NCBI RefSeq assembly: GCF_900091525.1
Contig: NZ_FMCU01000001.1
Span: 310,001 to 374,000 of the forward strand
DNA length: 64,000 nucleotides
Direction of reading: 5' to 3'
From: Micromonospora matsumotoense
Lineage (GTDB): Bacteria; Actinomycetota; Actinomycetes; Mycobacteriales; Micromonosporaceae
The notes below the pieces were generated by a model, which worked only from the letters and a program-made list of their open reading frames with translations, made no database searches and was not told the origin of the DNA. This document shows, one piece after another, positions 8,670 to 17,492 of the stretch; within the stretch, counting starts at the first letter, position 1, and each line of letters starts with the position of its first letter. The translations under genes were made by a program, and so were the position numbers.

Positions 8670-8705
8670 GTGCCGGCGGCCCCGGGGATTCGGGGCCGCC
8701 GGCAC
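8670..8705 (-). terminator. hairpin terminator after the propeller gene
   Basis: GTGCCGGCGGCCCCG (8670-8684) and its exact reverse complement (8691-8705) flank a 6-base loop, 15 bases past the stop of the minus-strand propeller gene that ends at 8720. This is a strong intrinsic-type terminator. Confidence 0.65.
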
Positions 8706-8719
8706 GGTGTCGGGCCTGA

Positions 8720-10084
8720 TCAGCGCGGCAGGCGGCGCAGGAACACGTCGATCACGCCGTTGGTGTCGCCGGGGACCAGGTTGGTGGCCCCCGAGGCGAA
8801 GGCGACCTGGCGGCCGTCCGGTGTGACCACCCCCTGGTAGCTGTGGTTGTTGGCCTGCCTGCCGCCGGCCGACAGGCTGACCCGGACCGTCGTGCCGGCG
8901 CGCAGGAACACGTCGGGCACGCCGTTGGTGTCGCGCGCCACCAGGTCGGTGGCATCGGAGCTGAGGACGACGTACCGGCCGTCGGCGCTCAGCGCCGGGC
9001 CGTAGCTGCCGCCACCGGTGGCCGGGCCGCCGCCGGCCGCCGAGCTGGCCCGGACGGTGGTGCCGGCGCGCAGGTCGCGGACGTACACGTCGTTCACGCC
9101 GTTGGTGTCGTCGGGGGCCAGGGCCGCATCGGAGGTGAACGCCACGAACCGGCCGTCCGCGCTCAGCGTCGGCGAGACGGTGATTCCCTCCACGTAGTCA
9201 CCGGTGGTGGACACGTTGACCCGCTGGAGGCTGCCGGCGCGCACATCATGGACGTACACGTCGTACACGCCGCCGATGTCGTCCGGGACCAGCGCCGCCT
9301 CGGTGGTGAACGCCACGAACCGGCCGTCCGCGCTGATCACCGGCCCTTCCGACGGCGCGTCGGCGTTCTCACCGCTGACCCGGACGATCGTGCCCGCCTG
9401 CCGGTCCCGCAGGAAGATGTCGGTCAGACCGTTGGTGTCACCCGGCACGTGGTTGGTTGCTTGAGAGGCGAACGCCACGAACCGCCCGTCGGCGCTGATC
9501 GCCGGTGCGTAGCTGTGGGCGTCAGCCTGGGTGTCGCCGTCGGTCAGGGTGACCCGGGTGGTGGTGCCGGTCCGGCGGTCGTGGACGAAGCCGTCGTACA
9601 CACCGTTGGTGTCGCCGGGCACCAGGTTGTCCGCGTCGGAGGCGAAGGAGACGTACCGGCCGTCCGGGCTCAGCGACTGGCCCAGGCTGGCGCTGTTGCC
9701 GGGAGTTCCCGTGGTCGACCGGCTGACCTGGCTCGTGGTGCCGGTCCGACGGTCGTGGACGAACACGTCCGAGTTGTCGTTGGTGTCGTCCGGCGTCAGG
9801 TTCGGCGCCTCGGAGGTGAAGGAGACGTACCGGCCGTCCGCGCTCACCCCGAAGGGCTCGCTGTAGTACTCGACGGCCTGGCCGCCGGTGCTGTCCACGC
9901 TGATCCGGGTGGTGGCCGGCGGTGCGGCGGCGGAGGCGACGGGCGCGGGGACGGCGGCGGAGGCGGCGGCTCCGGGGCCGGCGAGGCCGGCGAGCAGGGC
10001 CAGACCGGCGGCGGCAATCGGGCGGTGGAGACAGCGCGGTACGGTCCTGCGACGCGCGGCGGATGCCCGCAACAAGGTTGTCAT
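8720..10084 (-). CDS. secreted TolB/WD40-like seven-repeat beta-propeller protein
   Basis: A 454-residue exported protein. The N terminus has a positively charged stretch, a hydrophobic core (AAAGLALLAGLAG) and an Ala-rich cleavage region. From about residue 75 come seven tandem blades of roughly 55 residues, each opening SADGRYVSF or a variant (SPDGRYVSF, SADGRFVAF, TPDGRQVAF). Six close with DTN-x3-DVFVHDR-like sequences; blade 4 has DIGGVYDVYVHD instead. The Asp/Asn-rich turns resemble calcium-binding loops. Blade 6 is shorter because it lacks the DRR that follows DVFVHD elsewhere. Seven blades are enough to close a propeller. No catalytic domain is attached, so it is probably an extracellular binding or scaffold protein. 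It is a single gene ending in a hairpin. Confidence 0.8.
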   Translation of the reverse strand: MTTLLRASAARRRTVPRCLHRPIAAAGLALLAGLAGPGAAASAAVPAPVASAAAPPATTRISVDSTGGQAVEYYSEPFGVSADGRYVSFTSEAPNLTPDDTNDNSDVFVHDRRTGTTSQVSRSTTGTPGNSASLGQSLSPDGRYVSFASDADNLVPGDTNGVYDGFVHDRRTGTTTRVTLTDGDTQADAHSYAPAISADGRFVAFASQATNHVPGDTNGLTDIFLRDRQAGTIVRVSGENADAPSEGPVISADGRFVAFTTEAALVPDDIGGVYDVYVHDVRAGSLQRVNVSTTGDYVEGITVSPTLSADGRFVAFTSDAALAPDDTNGVNDVYVRDLRAGTTVRASSAAGGGPATGGGSYGPALSADGRYVVLSSDATDLVARDTNGVPDVFLRAGTTVRVSLSAGGRQANNHSYQGVVTPDGRQVAFASGATNLVPGDTNGVIDVFLRRLPR

Positions 10085-10230
10085 GTCTGGTTGGTCCTAG
10101 GCTGCGCCACGATAGTTCGCCGGTGTCGGCCACCCGACATCCGGGTGGCCGCGGGACGTCGTCGGAGCCGCCGACGGGTTCACCCGTTCGGCCTGCCCGT
10201 GGCGAGGTGCTCGCGGCCCCGCTCCCGATG

Positions 10231-10276
10231 CGGCCCGTCCGCAGCCACCGAGGCGTTCCCGGCTGCGGACGGGCCG
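10231..10276 (-). terminator. hairpin terminator after the I36-type gene
   Basis: CGGCCCGTCCGCAGCC (10231-10246) is matched exactly by its reverse complement at 10261-10276 across a 14-base loop, 8 bases after the stop codon of the minus-strand gene 10284-10652. Confidence 0.6.
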
Positions 10277-10283
10277 GCGTCGG

Positions 10284-10652
10284 TCAGTAGTCGTGCAGGG
10301 ACGAGACCCGGTTGTCCCAGGCGGAACCGAAGTTCTTGCCGCCGACGTACGGCTCCGAGTGCCGGAAGTCGCCGGAGTAGCCGGGCAGGTCCCAGAAGTC
10401 CCAGTGGTGACCACTGTTGTTGTAGAAGCTCTCGATGTTGTTGTTCATACCGGTCGGGCCGTTGCTGTCGCCCAGGTCGCCGTCACCGACCGCGAAGGAC
10501 GCCATGGTGCCGGAGCCGTTGGGGCCCGTGAACACACACATCCTGAACTGCGGGCAACGGTTGTAGCCCGTCGCGGCCTGGGCGGGCAGGGCGCTGACGC
10601 CCACCAGCGCCGCCGCCATCGACGCGGCGGCGATGACTTTCCTCAATGGCAT
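10284..10652 (-). CDS. secreted peptidase inhibitor family I36-like protein
   Basis: A 122-residue small exported protein. The signal peptide is MPLRKVIAAASMAAALVG with a cleavage site near AQA-A. The mature part is about 95 residues with CPQFRMCVFTGPNGSG, FAVGDGDLGDSNG, NNNIESFYNNSG and a C-terminal NRVSSLHDY. This is the crystallin-like two-Greek-key pattern of the I36 family (Streptomyces metalloproteinase inhibitor SMPI) with one potential disulfide (CPQFRMC). Many family members have no proven inhibitor activity, so the function is a family-level assignment. It has its own terminator and no operon partner. Confidence 0.72.
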   Translation of the reverse strand: MPLRKVIAAASMAAALVGVSALPAQAATGYNRCPQFRMCVFTGPNGSGTMASFAVGDGDLGDSNGPTGMNNNIESFYNNSGHHWDFWDLPGYSGDFRHSEPYVGGKNFGSAWDNRVSSLHDY

Positions 10653-10870
10653 AAGGCCCTCATCTCATCCCAGTGAACGCGGCGGGGGCACGTCGTCCGA
10701 CGTGATCCCGGTCGTCTCTCCCCCGTGGTCGTACGCCCGGCAGATGTCCCTGTCGCGAGCGCCCGGCCGTAGCCGGGGGCCGACGCACGTCAGCATCGCA
10801 GATCCACTCCGGTACCGCCGGGTGAGCGACTCGCGGCCTGGTCCACAAAGGACGGCTGCCGGCCACCCGC
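10653..10870. other. intergenic region, no gene seen
   Basis: 218 bases between two minus-strand genes. It should hold the promoter of the I36-type gene and the 3' end of the FtsK-module transcript. I see no convincing hexamers, hairpin or small gene here. Confidence 0.3.
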
Positions 10871-11665
10871 TCAGCGCACGAGGCGGAACAGCAGCAGCGT
10901 CACGCAGTACGCCAGCGGCACCAGCAGGACGCAGATGACGAAGCCGAGTGGGGCGTACCGGGGCGGATCGGTGCTGGCCAGGGCCGGCCGCCCCCAACGC
11001 CCGAGGATCAGCCAGCCGGCGACGAAGGAGATCAGCGGCAGCCCGGCACAGGTCAGCGCGCCCAGCGTGACGCCGTTGACCACGCCGATGCCGTTGGCGA
11101 CCACCAGCACCAGCATGACCAGCGCCCCGATCGCGGCACAGCCGACATAGACGGCGACCGCGCGGGCGGTCGGTGACCAGGTGGGCAGCAGAGCAGGCTG
11201 CTGGGCCAACGCCTCGGCCTGCTGGCCCAGCCGGTCCGCCTCGTCGACCAGCCGCCCGGCCTCCGCCAACACGACCACCGGATCGACGTCACCTCCCGTC
11301 CCGTCCACCCCGTCGTGGCCCGCACCCGGACCGGCCCCGGCCACCGGACCGGCCCCAGCCACCGAGTCCGAGCCAGGCACCGAGCCCGGCCCGACGGGAC
11401 CCACACCGACGGCCGGACCAGCGCCCGGGGCCACGACCGGACCGGGACCGGTTCCCGACGCAGGGTCGGTCACCGGGGGCAGGCCGGCGGCGGCCCCGAG
11501 CTGGGCGAGGCGCTGTTCCTGGGCGGCCAGCCGCTGACCGAGCCGGCTGACCCCGGTGTGCAGGGTGCGGCGGCGTTCCGCCTCGGCGGCGGCACCCCGC
11601 TCGCCCTCCCGGATCCGGGCGGAGAGCTGCCGGACGGCCGCCGCGTACTCGTCGTAGCCGGCCAC
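10871..11665 (-). CDS. membrane protein with N-terminal coiled coil, partner of FtsK-like ATPase
   Basis: A 264-residue protein with three parts. Residues 1-60 form a charged helical, probably coiled-coil segment (DEYAAAVRQLSARIREGERG, RLAAQEQRLAQLG). Residues about 65-125 are a Gly/Pro/Val/Ala low-complexity linker (GPGPVVAPGAGPAVGVGPVG). A second helical segment (VLAEAGRLVDEADRLGQQ) leads to three or four membrane segments (AVAVYVGCAAIGALVMLVLV, GALTCAGLPLISFVAGWLIL, LGFVICVLLVPLAYCVTLLL). GTG 11665 directly follows the stop of the ATPase gene, so the two are co-translated. It is probably the membrane anchor or coupling partner of that ATPase. No named family was recognised. Confidence 0.7.
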   Translation of the reverse strand: MAGYDEYAAAVRQLSARIREGERGAAAEAERRRTLHTGVSRLGQRLAAQEQRLAQLGAAAGLPPVTDPASGTGPGPVVAPGAGPAVGVGPVGPGSVPGSDSVAGAGPVAGAGPGAGHDGVDGTGGDVDPVVVLAEAGRLVDEADRLGQQAEALAQQPALLPTWSPTARAVAVYVGCAAIGALVMLVLVVANGIGVVNGVTLGALTCAGLPLISFVAGWLILGRWGRPALASTDPPRYAPLGFVICVLLVPLAYCVTLLLFRLVR

Positions 11666-14449
11666 TCAGCGCTCCTCTTCGGGGTGGTGTCCGGGGCGGA
11701 CGAACGGCACGATCAGCGCGGTGCGCTGGGCGTGCCGGTCGACCAGCAGGGCCCGGTCCGGGCGCGGGGTCCAGGCCAGGTCGGTCACCCCGAGGTACAA
11801 CCCGAGGTCGTCGGCGGGCACGTTCAACGCCACCAGGCACGCCACGTCGTCCCGGTTCTGGCTGCCGCCGAGGTCGTCGGCGAGCCGGCGCAGGCCCCGC
11901 CACCAGCCGAGCAGGTGCACCCCGCGCCCCGGCCCCGCCCGCAGCAGCGCCCGCAGGTCGTCGTGGCCCGAACGGTAGGTGTCGGGGTCGGCGGCGGCGA
12001 GCACCGCGCCGGCCGCGTCCACCCCGAAGACCACCAGGTAGGTCCGGCTACGCTCCCCCGGGCCGGCGGCCAGCTCACCGATCCGCGCCCGCAGCCCGGC
12101 CGCGTCGACCTGGGTCACCGGGTGCCCGGCGGCCTTCAGCCCGGCGGCCGTGTCGTCGGCCAGCTCGTCGGCGGCGGCCACCAGCGGGGCCAGCACGAAC
12201 TCGGCCTCCCCGGGCCGGTGCTGGCCGGCCAGGCTCAACGCGGCGGCCCGCAGCACGTGCCCGCCGGTCGCCGAGGTGCCCACCACGGCCAGGTGCCGGC
12301 CGGGCGAGGCGTCCAGGTCGCACCGGGCGGTGCTGCCGGCCACGTCGACCGTCCGGCCCACCAGCACGGCCGGGCGGCGGGTGGTGGCAGCGGACGGCGT
12401 CGGCTCGTCCTCCAGGTGCGCGGTGGCATAGCCCCGGAAGACCGCGGGCGGGGCGGTGCCGTCGGGGCGGGCGTCCCACAGCTCGTAGCGCAGCCGGGCG
12501 AGCTGCCGGGCGTCGGCGTGCGCGTCGGGGAACCGCAGCAGGATGTCCGCGCCGGCTGCCCCGGCGGCGGTGTTGACCACCGCCGTGCCGATCCGCGTCG
12601 CGCCGCCGACCACCCCGCGCGGGCCGAGCACCGGCTCACCGCCAGGCAGCGCCACCCGCAGCGCGAACTGCCCGAACAGCGACTCGGCCCGGCCGTACAG
12701 GGCCTCCACGCCGCTGGTGCTCTGGCTGGCCAGCACCAGGTGTACGCCGTACGAGCGGCCCTTGCGGGCCAGCTCCTCCAGCAGGTCGACGGCCTCCCGG
12801 GCCAGCCGGTCGTTGCCGGCGAACAGCACGTGGAACTCGTCGATCACGGCCACCGTGCGGGGCACCGGTTCGGTGTCCGGCAGGTCGGCGAGCTTGGTCA
12901 CCCCGTGCCGCTTGAACAGTCCGGCCCGCCGGCCCAGCTCCCGGCGCAGCTCCCGGAGCACGGCCAGGCCGTACTCCCGGTCGGACTCGACGCCGACGGC
13001 CCGCGCGTGCGGCAGGAACGACGGGTCGCGGTCGGTGGGGACGAACTCGGTGAAGCTCACCCCCTCCTTGAAGTCGAGCAGCCACAGCTGCAACTCGGCC
13101 GGGGAGTAGCGGGCCGCCAGGCCGTAGAGCACGTCGAGCAGGAAGACCGTCTTGCCCGCGCCGGTGCGGCCACCGACCAGCCAGTGCGGGGTCGCGTCGT
13201 CGAAAGCCAAAGTCACCGGGGTACGACCGGAGCGGCCCACCACGGTCCGCAGGCCGGCGCGGGCGGACTCGGTCCAGCGCCGCTCGGGCAGCAGGTCGGC
13301 CAGGTGCAGGGCGGTGTCCCGGCGCACCTGCGCGCCCAGCCGGTCGGCCAACGCCTGGACGGCCGGGGCGGGCGGATCGCCGTCGAGCAGCACCGGCACG
13401 GCCAGCCCGGTGCCGTCGTCGCTGAACGGCTGCCCCGGCGGGTCGCCGATGCGGGCGTAGCGTTCGTCGAGGCGTATCTCGGTGGTGCCGCCCAGCGCGG
13501 GTGGGGCCTGGCCGGGCGTGGTCACCGCGCGCCCGGCGAACAGCACGCACACCCCGGCGGTCGGCCCGGCGTGGGTGAGCGCGGCGAGCCGGGCCAGCTC
13601 CCGTGGGCCGGGCGCGGACGCGGCCACCACCAGCAGCAGTTCCGCCTCCCCCGCACCGACCTGGCCGCCGCCCGACGCCACGCCGGCCTGACCCACGCCG
13701 CCCGACGCCGCGACGCCCGACACCGCGCCGGGCTGGCCCACGCCGTACGACGCCACGCCGGGCTGGCCGGCGGCGGACCGGGCCGGGTCGGCGTGCTGGG
13801 CGGCGCGGGCGTGCGCCTCGGCGGCGTCCAGCAGCGCGCCGATCTCCGCCTCGGTGGTGGCGACGCCGCCGAGCACCCCGGCGTCGCGCAGCGGGCGCAG
13901 CGGAATGAAGGTGGCACCCCACGCGGCCGGGTCGATGCCGACCACCCGCACGCTGCCCGGCGCGGCCGTGGTGAGCAGCCGCAGCACCAGCACCCGCAGC
14001 AGCACCGCCACCCGGGGATCGCGGGCGTCCCGGTCGACCGCCAGGTGCCGGCCGGCGCCCAACGGCAGCAGCAACGGGAACCGACCGTCCGCGGTGGACG
14101 CCTCCCCGATGCGCACCGGCGCCGGGCCGTCCACGGGCGCGACGGTGCGGGTGGCACGGGCCGGGCCGGCACCCGGGGACACGGCGACGTACCCGGGCGG
14201 CGGGCCACCGGGTGACGCTCCGACGGGGCCGGTCGGCGGGCCCGACGGACCCACCCGGTCGCTGCCGCCGGGTGGCGGGGCGGCCAGCGCGTCGGCGAGC
14301 CGGGCCAACCGGGCGACCAGGTCGGCGGTACGTTCCGGGACGGGTTCCCCGGCCAGCCGGTCCAGCAGCGCACGGGCCGCCGTCCACCGCTGCCGGGCCT
14401 GCCGGTGCGCGGCGACCGCCTGCCCGTACGCCGATGCGAGCCTGCCCAC
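11666..14449 (-). CDS. FtsK/SpoIIIE-type P-loop ATPase
   Basis: A 927-residue protein without obvious membrane helices. The N-terminal 60 residues are helical, followed by a Gly/Pro linker and a domain (about 110-300) with LLLPLGAGRHLAVD that may be a degenerate first ATPase module. A low-complexity Gly/Val/Ala stretch (225-268) interrupts it. The active FtsK/SpoIIIE domain has Walker A GGRTGAGKT (426-434), Walker B VAVIDEFH (533-540) and LVLASQST. A third region (VGTSATGGHVL) resembles an ATPase fold without the P-loop lysine. It lacks the FtsK gamma DNA-reading domain. The tandem ATPase plan recalls EccC of type VII secretion, but no WXG100 gene is nearby. It is followed at once by the coiled-coil membrane gene. 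Confidence 0.8.
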   Translation of the reverse strand: MGRLASAYGQAVAAHRQARQRWTAARALLDRLAGEPVPERTADLVARLARLADALAAPPPGGSDRVGPSGPPTGPVGASPGGPPPGYVAVSPGAGPARATRTVAPVDGPAPVRIGEASTADGRFPLLLPLGAGRHLAVDRDARDPRVAVLLRVLVLRLLTTAAPGSVRVVGIDPAAWGATFIPLRPLRDAGVLGGVATTEAEIGALLDAAEAHARAAQHADPARSAAGQPGVASYGVGQPGAVSGVAASGGVGQAGVASGGGQVGAGEAELLLVVAASAPGPRELARLAALTHAGPTAGVCVLFAGRAVTTPGQAPPALGGTTEIRLDERYARIGDPPGQPFSDDGTGLAVPVLLDGDPPAPAVQALADRLGAQVRRDTALHLADLLPERRWTESARAGLRTVVGRSGRTPVTLAFDDATPHWLVGGRTGAGKTVFLLDVLYGLAARYSPAELQLWLLDFKEGVSFTEFVPTDRDPSFLPHARAVGVESDREYGLAVLRELRRELGRRAGLFKRHGVTKLADLPDTEPVPRTVAVIDEFHVLFAGNDRLAREAVDLLEELARKGRSYGVHLVLASQSTSGVEALYGRAESLFGQFALRVALPGGEPVLGPRGVVGGATRIGTAVVNTAAGAAGADILLRFPDAHADARQLARLRYELWDARPDGTAPPAVFRGYATAHLEDEPTPSAATTRRPAVLVGRTVDVAGSTARCDLDASPGRHLAVVGTSATGGHVLRAAALSLAGQHRPGEAEFVLAPLVAAADELADDTAAGLKAAGHPVTQVDAAGLRARIGELAAGPGERSRTYLVVFGVDAAGAVLAAADPDTYRSGHDDLRALLRAGPGRGVHLLGWWRGLRRLADDLGGSQNRDDVACLVALNVPADDLGLYLGVTDLAWTPRPDRALLVDRHAQRTALIVPFVRPGHHPEEER

Positions 14450-14553
14450 CCACTGCTCCCCACCGACGCGCGGACGAATCGAGGGGAACCCTAGCGCCCC
14501 ACCGGGTCAGGGCGCACGACCCGCCCACGGGCCGGACCGGCCGGCAGCCGTGG

Positions 14554-17232
14554 TCACGTCGGGCGGCAGCCCGGGTCCGGCCCGCTGTCGGCGGCACCGC
14601 AGTGGAACACCTCGACCGGCTCGGCGGCGACGTCCGGCACCCGGGCCACCCGCAGCAACGCCAACCGCTTGGCGACCGGCTCCCCGGAGTCGGGGGCGTA
14701 CCGGATCACGCCGGCCACCCCCGGGTAGCCGGCGGCGGCGTTCTGCCGCAGCACCTCGGCGTGCACACCGACCGGGTTGACCGAGCGGGGCTCCCAGCGC
14801 CGGCCGGTGTCGGCGTGCCGCAGCCGGGCGGCGAGGCTCTCCACCGCCCGCACCACCATCATCGCCGCGTCGTAGGCGAGGCTGACCCGCTCGCCGACCG
14901 GTGCGCCGGCCCCGTCGCGGCAGCGCGGCGGGTCGAGCAGGTCGGCGGCACCGACCCAGGTCAGGAAGCTGCCCCGGGCGTCGTCGCGGGCGGCCTGCGC
15001 GGCCCGCAGGGAGGCACAGGTGGCCAGCGACGCCTTCGACACGTACGTCACCGGGAGGTTGCCCGGGGCGCTGGCCCGCAGCCCCGGATTGGCCATGTAC
15101 CGGTTGACCGAGTCGTCGGCGACGAGGTGCCGGGGCGGGTCTGCGCCGCACTCCTTCAACGCCCGCAGGAACCCGTCGAACTCCGACCAGCGCCCGGCGA
15201 AGAGCAGCAGCCCCCGGTAGCCGCACTCGGCGGTCAACCGTCGCCCGGTACGCCACTCGTCGAGCCGGGTGAGCCGGGTGCCGAACCGCTCGCGCAGCCC
15301 GTCGACCAGGGTGCCGACGTAGAGGTCCTCGGTGAGGGAGCTGTCCTCCCCGGTGCTGTAGTAGGCGTGCGCCTCGGTCACCCGCAGCACCTGCCGGGCG
15401 TACGTCTCGATCATCGCGACCTGCGCCGAGTTGGGCGCGGAGATCTGGAGGTAGAGGCTGGAGTTGTCGTCCATCCGGTCGGCCGACAGGGTGGGCGCGA
15501 GCACCGGCAGGCCGACCCGGTTGAGTTCCCGCAACGCCGAGGCGGTGCTGGTCCGGCTCTCCACCAGCCCCACCACCCCGAGCACGGTCGGATCGTCGCG
15601 GGCCAGGGCCTCCAGCATCCGCACCGCCGGCCCGGCGTGGCGCATCTGCCGGCCCCCGTTGGCGACCACCACGTGCAGCAGGGCCGCGCCGTCGGCCGCC
15701 GCGGACTCCTTGAGCAGGGCGTACTGGGCGGTGGCCAGGCCCTCCAACTCCTCCCGTTCGGAGACGTACGACTCCTCGTCCGCCCGGGTCCGGTTGCCGG
15801 TGAGGGTGCCCAGGTAGACCAGGGTGAGATAGGGACGACGCCGGTCGCTGCGCTGCCAGACCTCCTCGGCGGCCCGGTTCTGCGCGAAGATCCGCCGTTG
15901 CACCGCCCGCAGCCGGTCCTGGCCGGGTTCGCTGTTGAACACCTGCGCCGCGCCGTCGCTGTAGCCGACGCACTCCCCGGCGATCAACTGGACCCGCACC
16001 TGACCGGTCAACGCCGGGTGGCAGTCCAGCGTCCAGCGGCTGTCCGCCCACGCGCCGGCCCCGACCAGCAGGGCCAGCACCACCGCCGCCGGCAGGAACC
16101 GCCGCGCCCACCACGGCGGGTCTGGCGCGACCAACGCGGGCGGGGCCAACCCCGGTGGTGGCGTGACGTCGTCGTCGTCCGGGCGCAGCGTCACCAGCCA
16201 GGCGGCGGCCCGCCGCAGCCGCCGGGTCTCGGGCAGCGCCTCGGCCCACTCGTCGCAGGCGTCGTCCGCCTCGCGCAGCGGACGGGTGCCGGGCAGCTCC
16301 GGTGGTGGTGCGGTGGCGAGCGCCACGACCAGCAGCGGGTCGTTGCGTCCGGTCTCGTTGCGCACGTCGTTGAGCAGCCGGGCCAGGGTGTGCCCGACGC
16401 CGTCGACGGTCACCCCGTCGAGCAGCAGCACCGGGTAGGCGGTGCGCCGCCAGTCACCGGGCCGCCAGACCCGCCGCCGGTACGCCTGCCGCAGGTCCTC
16501 CAGGAACGCGTGCAGCAGCAGCTTGTCCACCTGGGCCGGTTGTTCGCCGTCGCGCCAGCCGGCGGTGAGTCGTTCGGCGAACCCGAGGAAGGTCACCGAC
16601 TGGCGGGGGGCAAGGTACTGCTGCCGCATGAACCAGCGGTACTGCCCCCCGACGACCGGCACCCGGCCGGAGACGGCGACCCGGAACACCGCGCTGGGCA
16701 CCGCGCGGCGCAGCAGCCAGAGCAGCACCTGAAGCGCCGTACCGACCACCGATTCCCCGCTGACCTGCGGCTCCTCGACGGAGCGCCGCCCCCGCCAGTC
16801 GCGCAGCCGGCGGACCAGGGTGGCCCGGCCGCTGGCGGCGGTGTCGGCCCCCACGTCGAGGCTCTGGTGCATCAGCCAGTCGGCCAGCGGGTAGTGCCGG
16901 AACCGCAGCCGGGCCGCCCCGAACGCCTCCAACGACAACTGCCGGTGCAACTCGCGCAGGACCGCCGGCACGTCCGCGACGTCGGGCCGGGCCGTCAGGT
17001 CCAGCACGGCGTGCGGTACCCGACGACCGGCGCCCTGCCCGACGAAACGCCGCAGCAGGGCACCCGGGTCGCCGCCGGTGGCGGCCCGCACCAGCCAGAG
17101 CACCGGCAACCGCCGGTCGCCCCGGCGCGGCCGGCGCAGCAACCGGGTCAACAGGGACGGCAGCTCCGCCCCGCCGGTCGGGGGACCGTCCGGGACGGGC
17201 CGGGCCAGCGGTGGCGTCACCGGCTCGCGCAT
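14554..17232 (-). CDS. membrane-anchored fusion: degenerate NTPase-like domain plus ABC-type substrate-binding receptor
   Basis: An 892-residue protein, ATG 17232 with GGAGG seven bases upstream. Residues 40-350 form an intracellular domain that begins like an AAA/STAND core (LPVLWLVRAATGGDPGALL) but lacks the GKT of Walker A. It keeps a Walker-B-like strand (YPVLLLDGVTVDG) and a following LLVVALATAPP strand. A single membrane segment lies at about 378-395 (FLPAAVVLALLVGAGAW). The outer part, about 405-892, is a type 1 periplasmic binding protein of the LivJ/ANF-receptor kind (VLGVVGLVESRTSTA, GLPVLAPTLSADRM, VSLAYDAAMMVVRAVESL). Free ABC transporter genes are absent nearby. The architecture suggests a one-pass receptor sensing an extracellular small molecule. 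It lies 104 bases upstream of the FtsK-like gene on the same strand. Ligand and output are unknown. Confidence 0.7.
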   Translation of the reverse strand: MREPVTPPLARPVPDGPPTGGAELPSLLTRLLRRPRRGDRRLPVLWLVRAATGGDPGALLRRFVGQGAGRRVPHAVLDLTARPDVADVPAVLRELHRQLSLEAFGAARLRFRHYPLADWLMHQSLDVGADTAASGRATLVRRLRDWRGRRSVEEPQVSGESVVGTALQVLLWLLRRAVPSAVFRVAVSGRVPVVGGQYRWFMRQQYLAPRQSVTFLGFAERLTAGWRDGEQPAQVDKLLLHAFLEDLRQAYRRRVWRPGDWRRTAYPVLLLDGVTVDGVGHTLARLLNDVRNETGRNDPLLVVALATAPPPELPGTRPLREADDACDEWAEALPETRRLRRAAAWLVTLRPDDDDVTPPPGLAPPALVAPDPPWWARRFLPAAVVLALLVGAGAWADSRWTLDCHPALTGQVRVQLIAGECVGYSDGAAQVFNSEPGQDRLRAVQRRIFAQNRAAEEVWQRSDRRRPYLTLVYLGTLTGNRTRADEESYVSEREELEGLATAQYALLKESAAADGAALLHVVVANGGRQMRHAGPAVRMLEALARDDPTVLGVVGLVESRTSTASALRELNRVGLPVLAPTLSADRMDDNSSLYLQISAPNSAQVAMIETYARQVLRVTEAHAYYSTGEDSSLTEDLYVGTLVDGLRERFGTRLTRLDEWRTGRRLTAECGYRGLLLFAGRWSEFDGFLRALKECGADPPRHLVADDSVNRYMANPGLRASAPGNLPVTYVSKASLATCASLRAAQAARDDARGSFLTWVGAADLLDPPRCRDGAGAPVGERVSLAYDAAMMVVRAVESLAARLRHADTGRRWEPRSVNPVGVHAEVLRQNAAAGYPGVAGVIRYAPDSGEPVAKRLALLRVARVPDVAAEPVEVFHCGAADSGPDPGCRPT

Positions 17233-17447
17233 ACGGGTACCTCCGCCGCGTTCCTGGGAACCAGACTCCCCATTGTCGACGACGTGGGCAACTGACGGTG
17301 TCCGGTGGATCGCCACCGGTGACCCGGGCCGACCGGCCAGGGTCCGGGCGCGTCGGACGTGGGCGTCCCGCCATGGTGGGCGCGCGTGCGTCCTGACGCG
17401 CCAGCGACGGCGTCGGACCTGCCCGGCCTGGCCGACGCCGGGCGCGC

Positions 17448-17484
17448 GGCGGTCGGCGACCCGGGTGCCGGGCCGCCGACCGCC
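17448..17484 (-). terminator. hairpin terminator after the SGNH gene
   Basis: GGCGGTCGGCG (17448-17458) pairs exactly with CGCCGACCGCC (17474-17484) over a 15-base loop. It begins 8 bases past the stop of the minus-strand gene ending at 17493. Confidence 0.5.
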
Positions 17485-17492
17485 GGTGCCGG

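Noticed and set aside
11315..17295. Two frames of about 1000 codons on the plus strand opposite the FtsK-like and receptor genes
   Set aside because: Low-complexity shadows; the minus-strand genes have binding sites, motifs and membrane helices.
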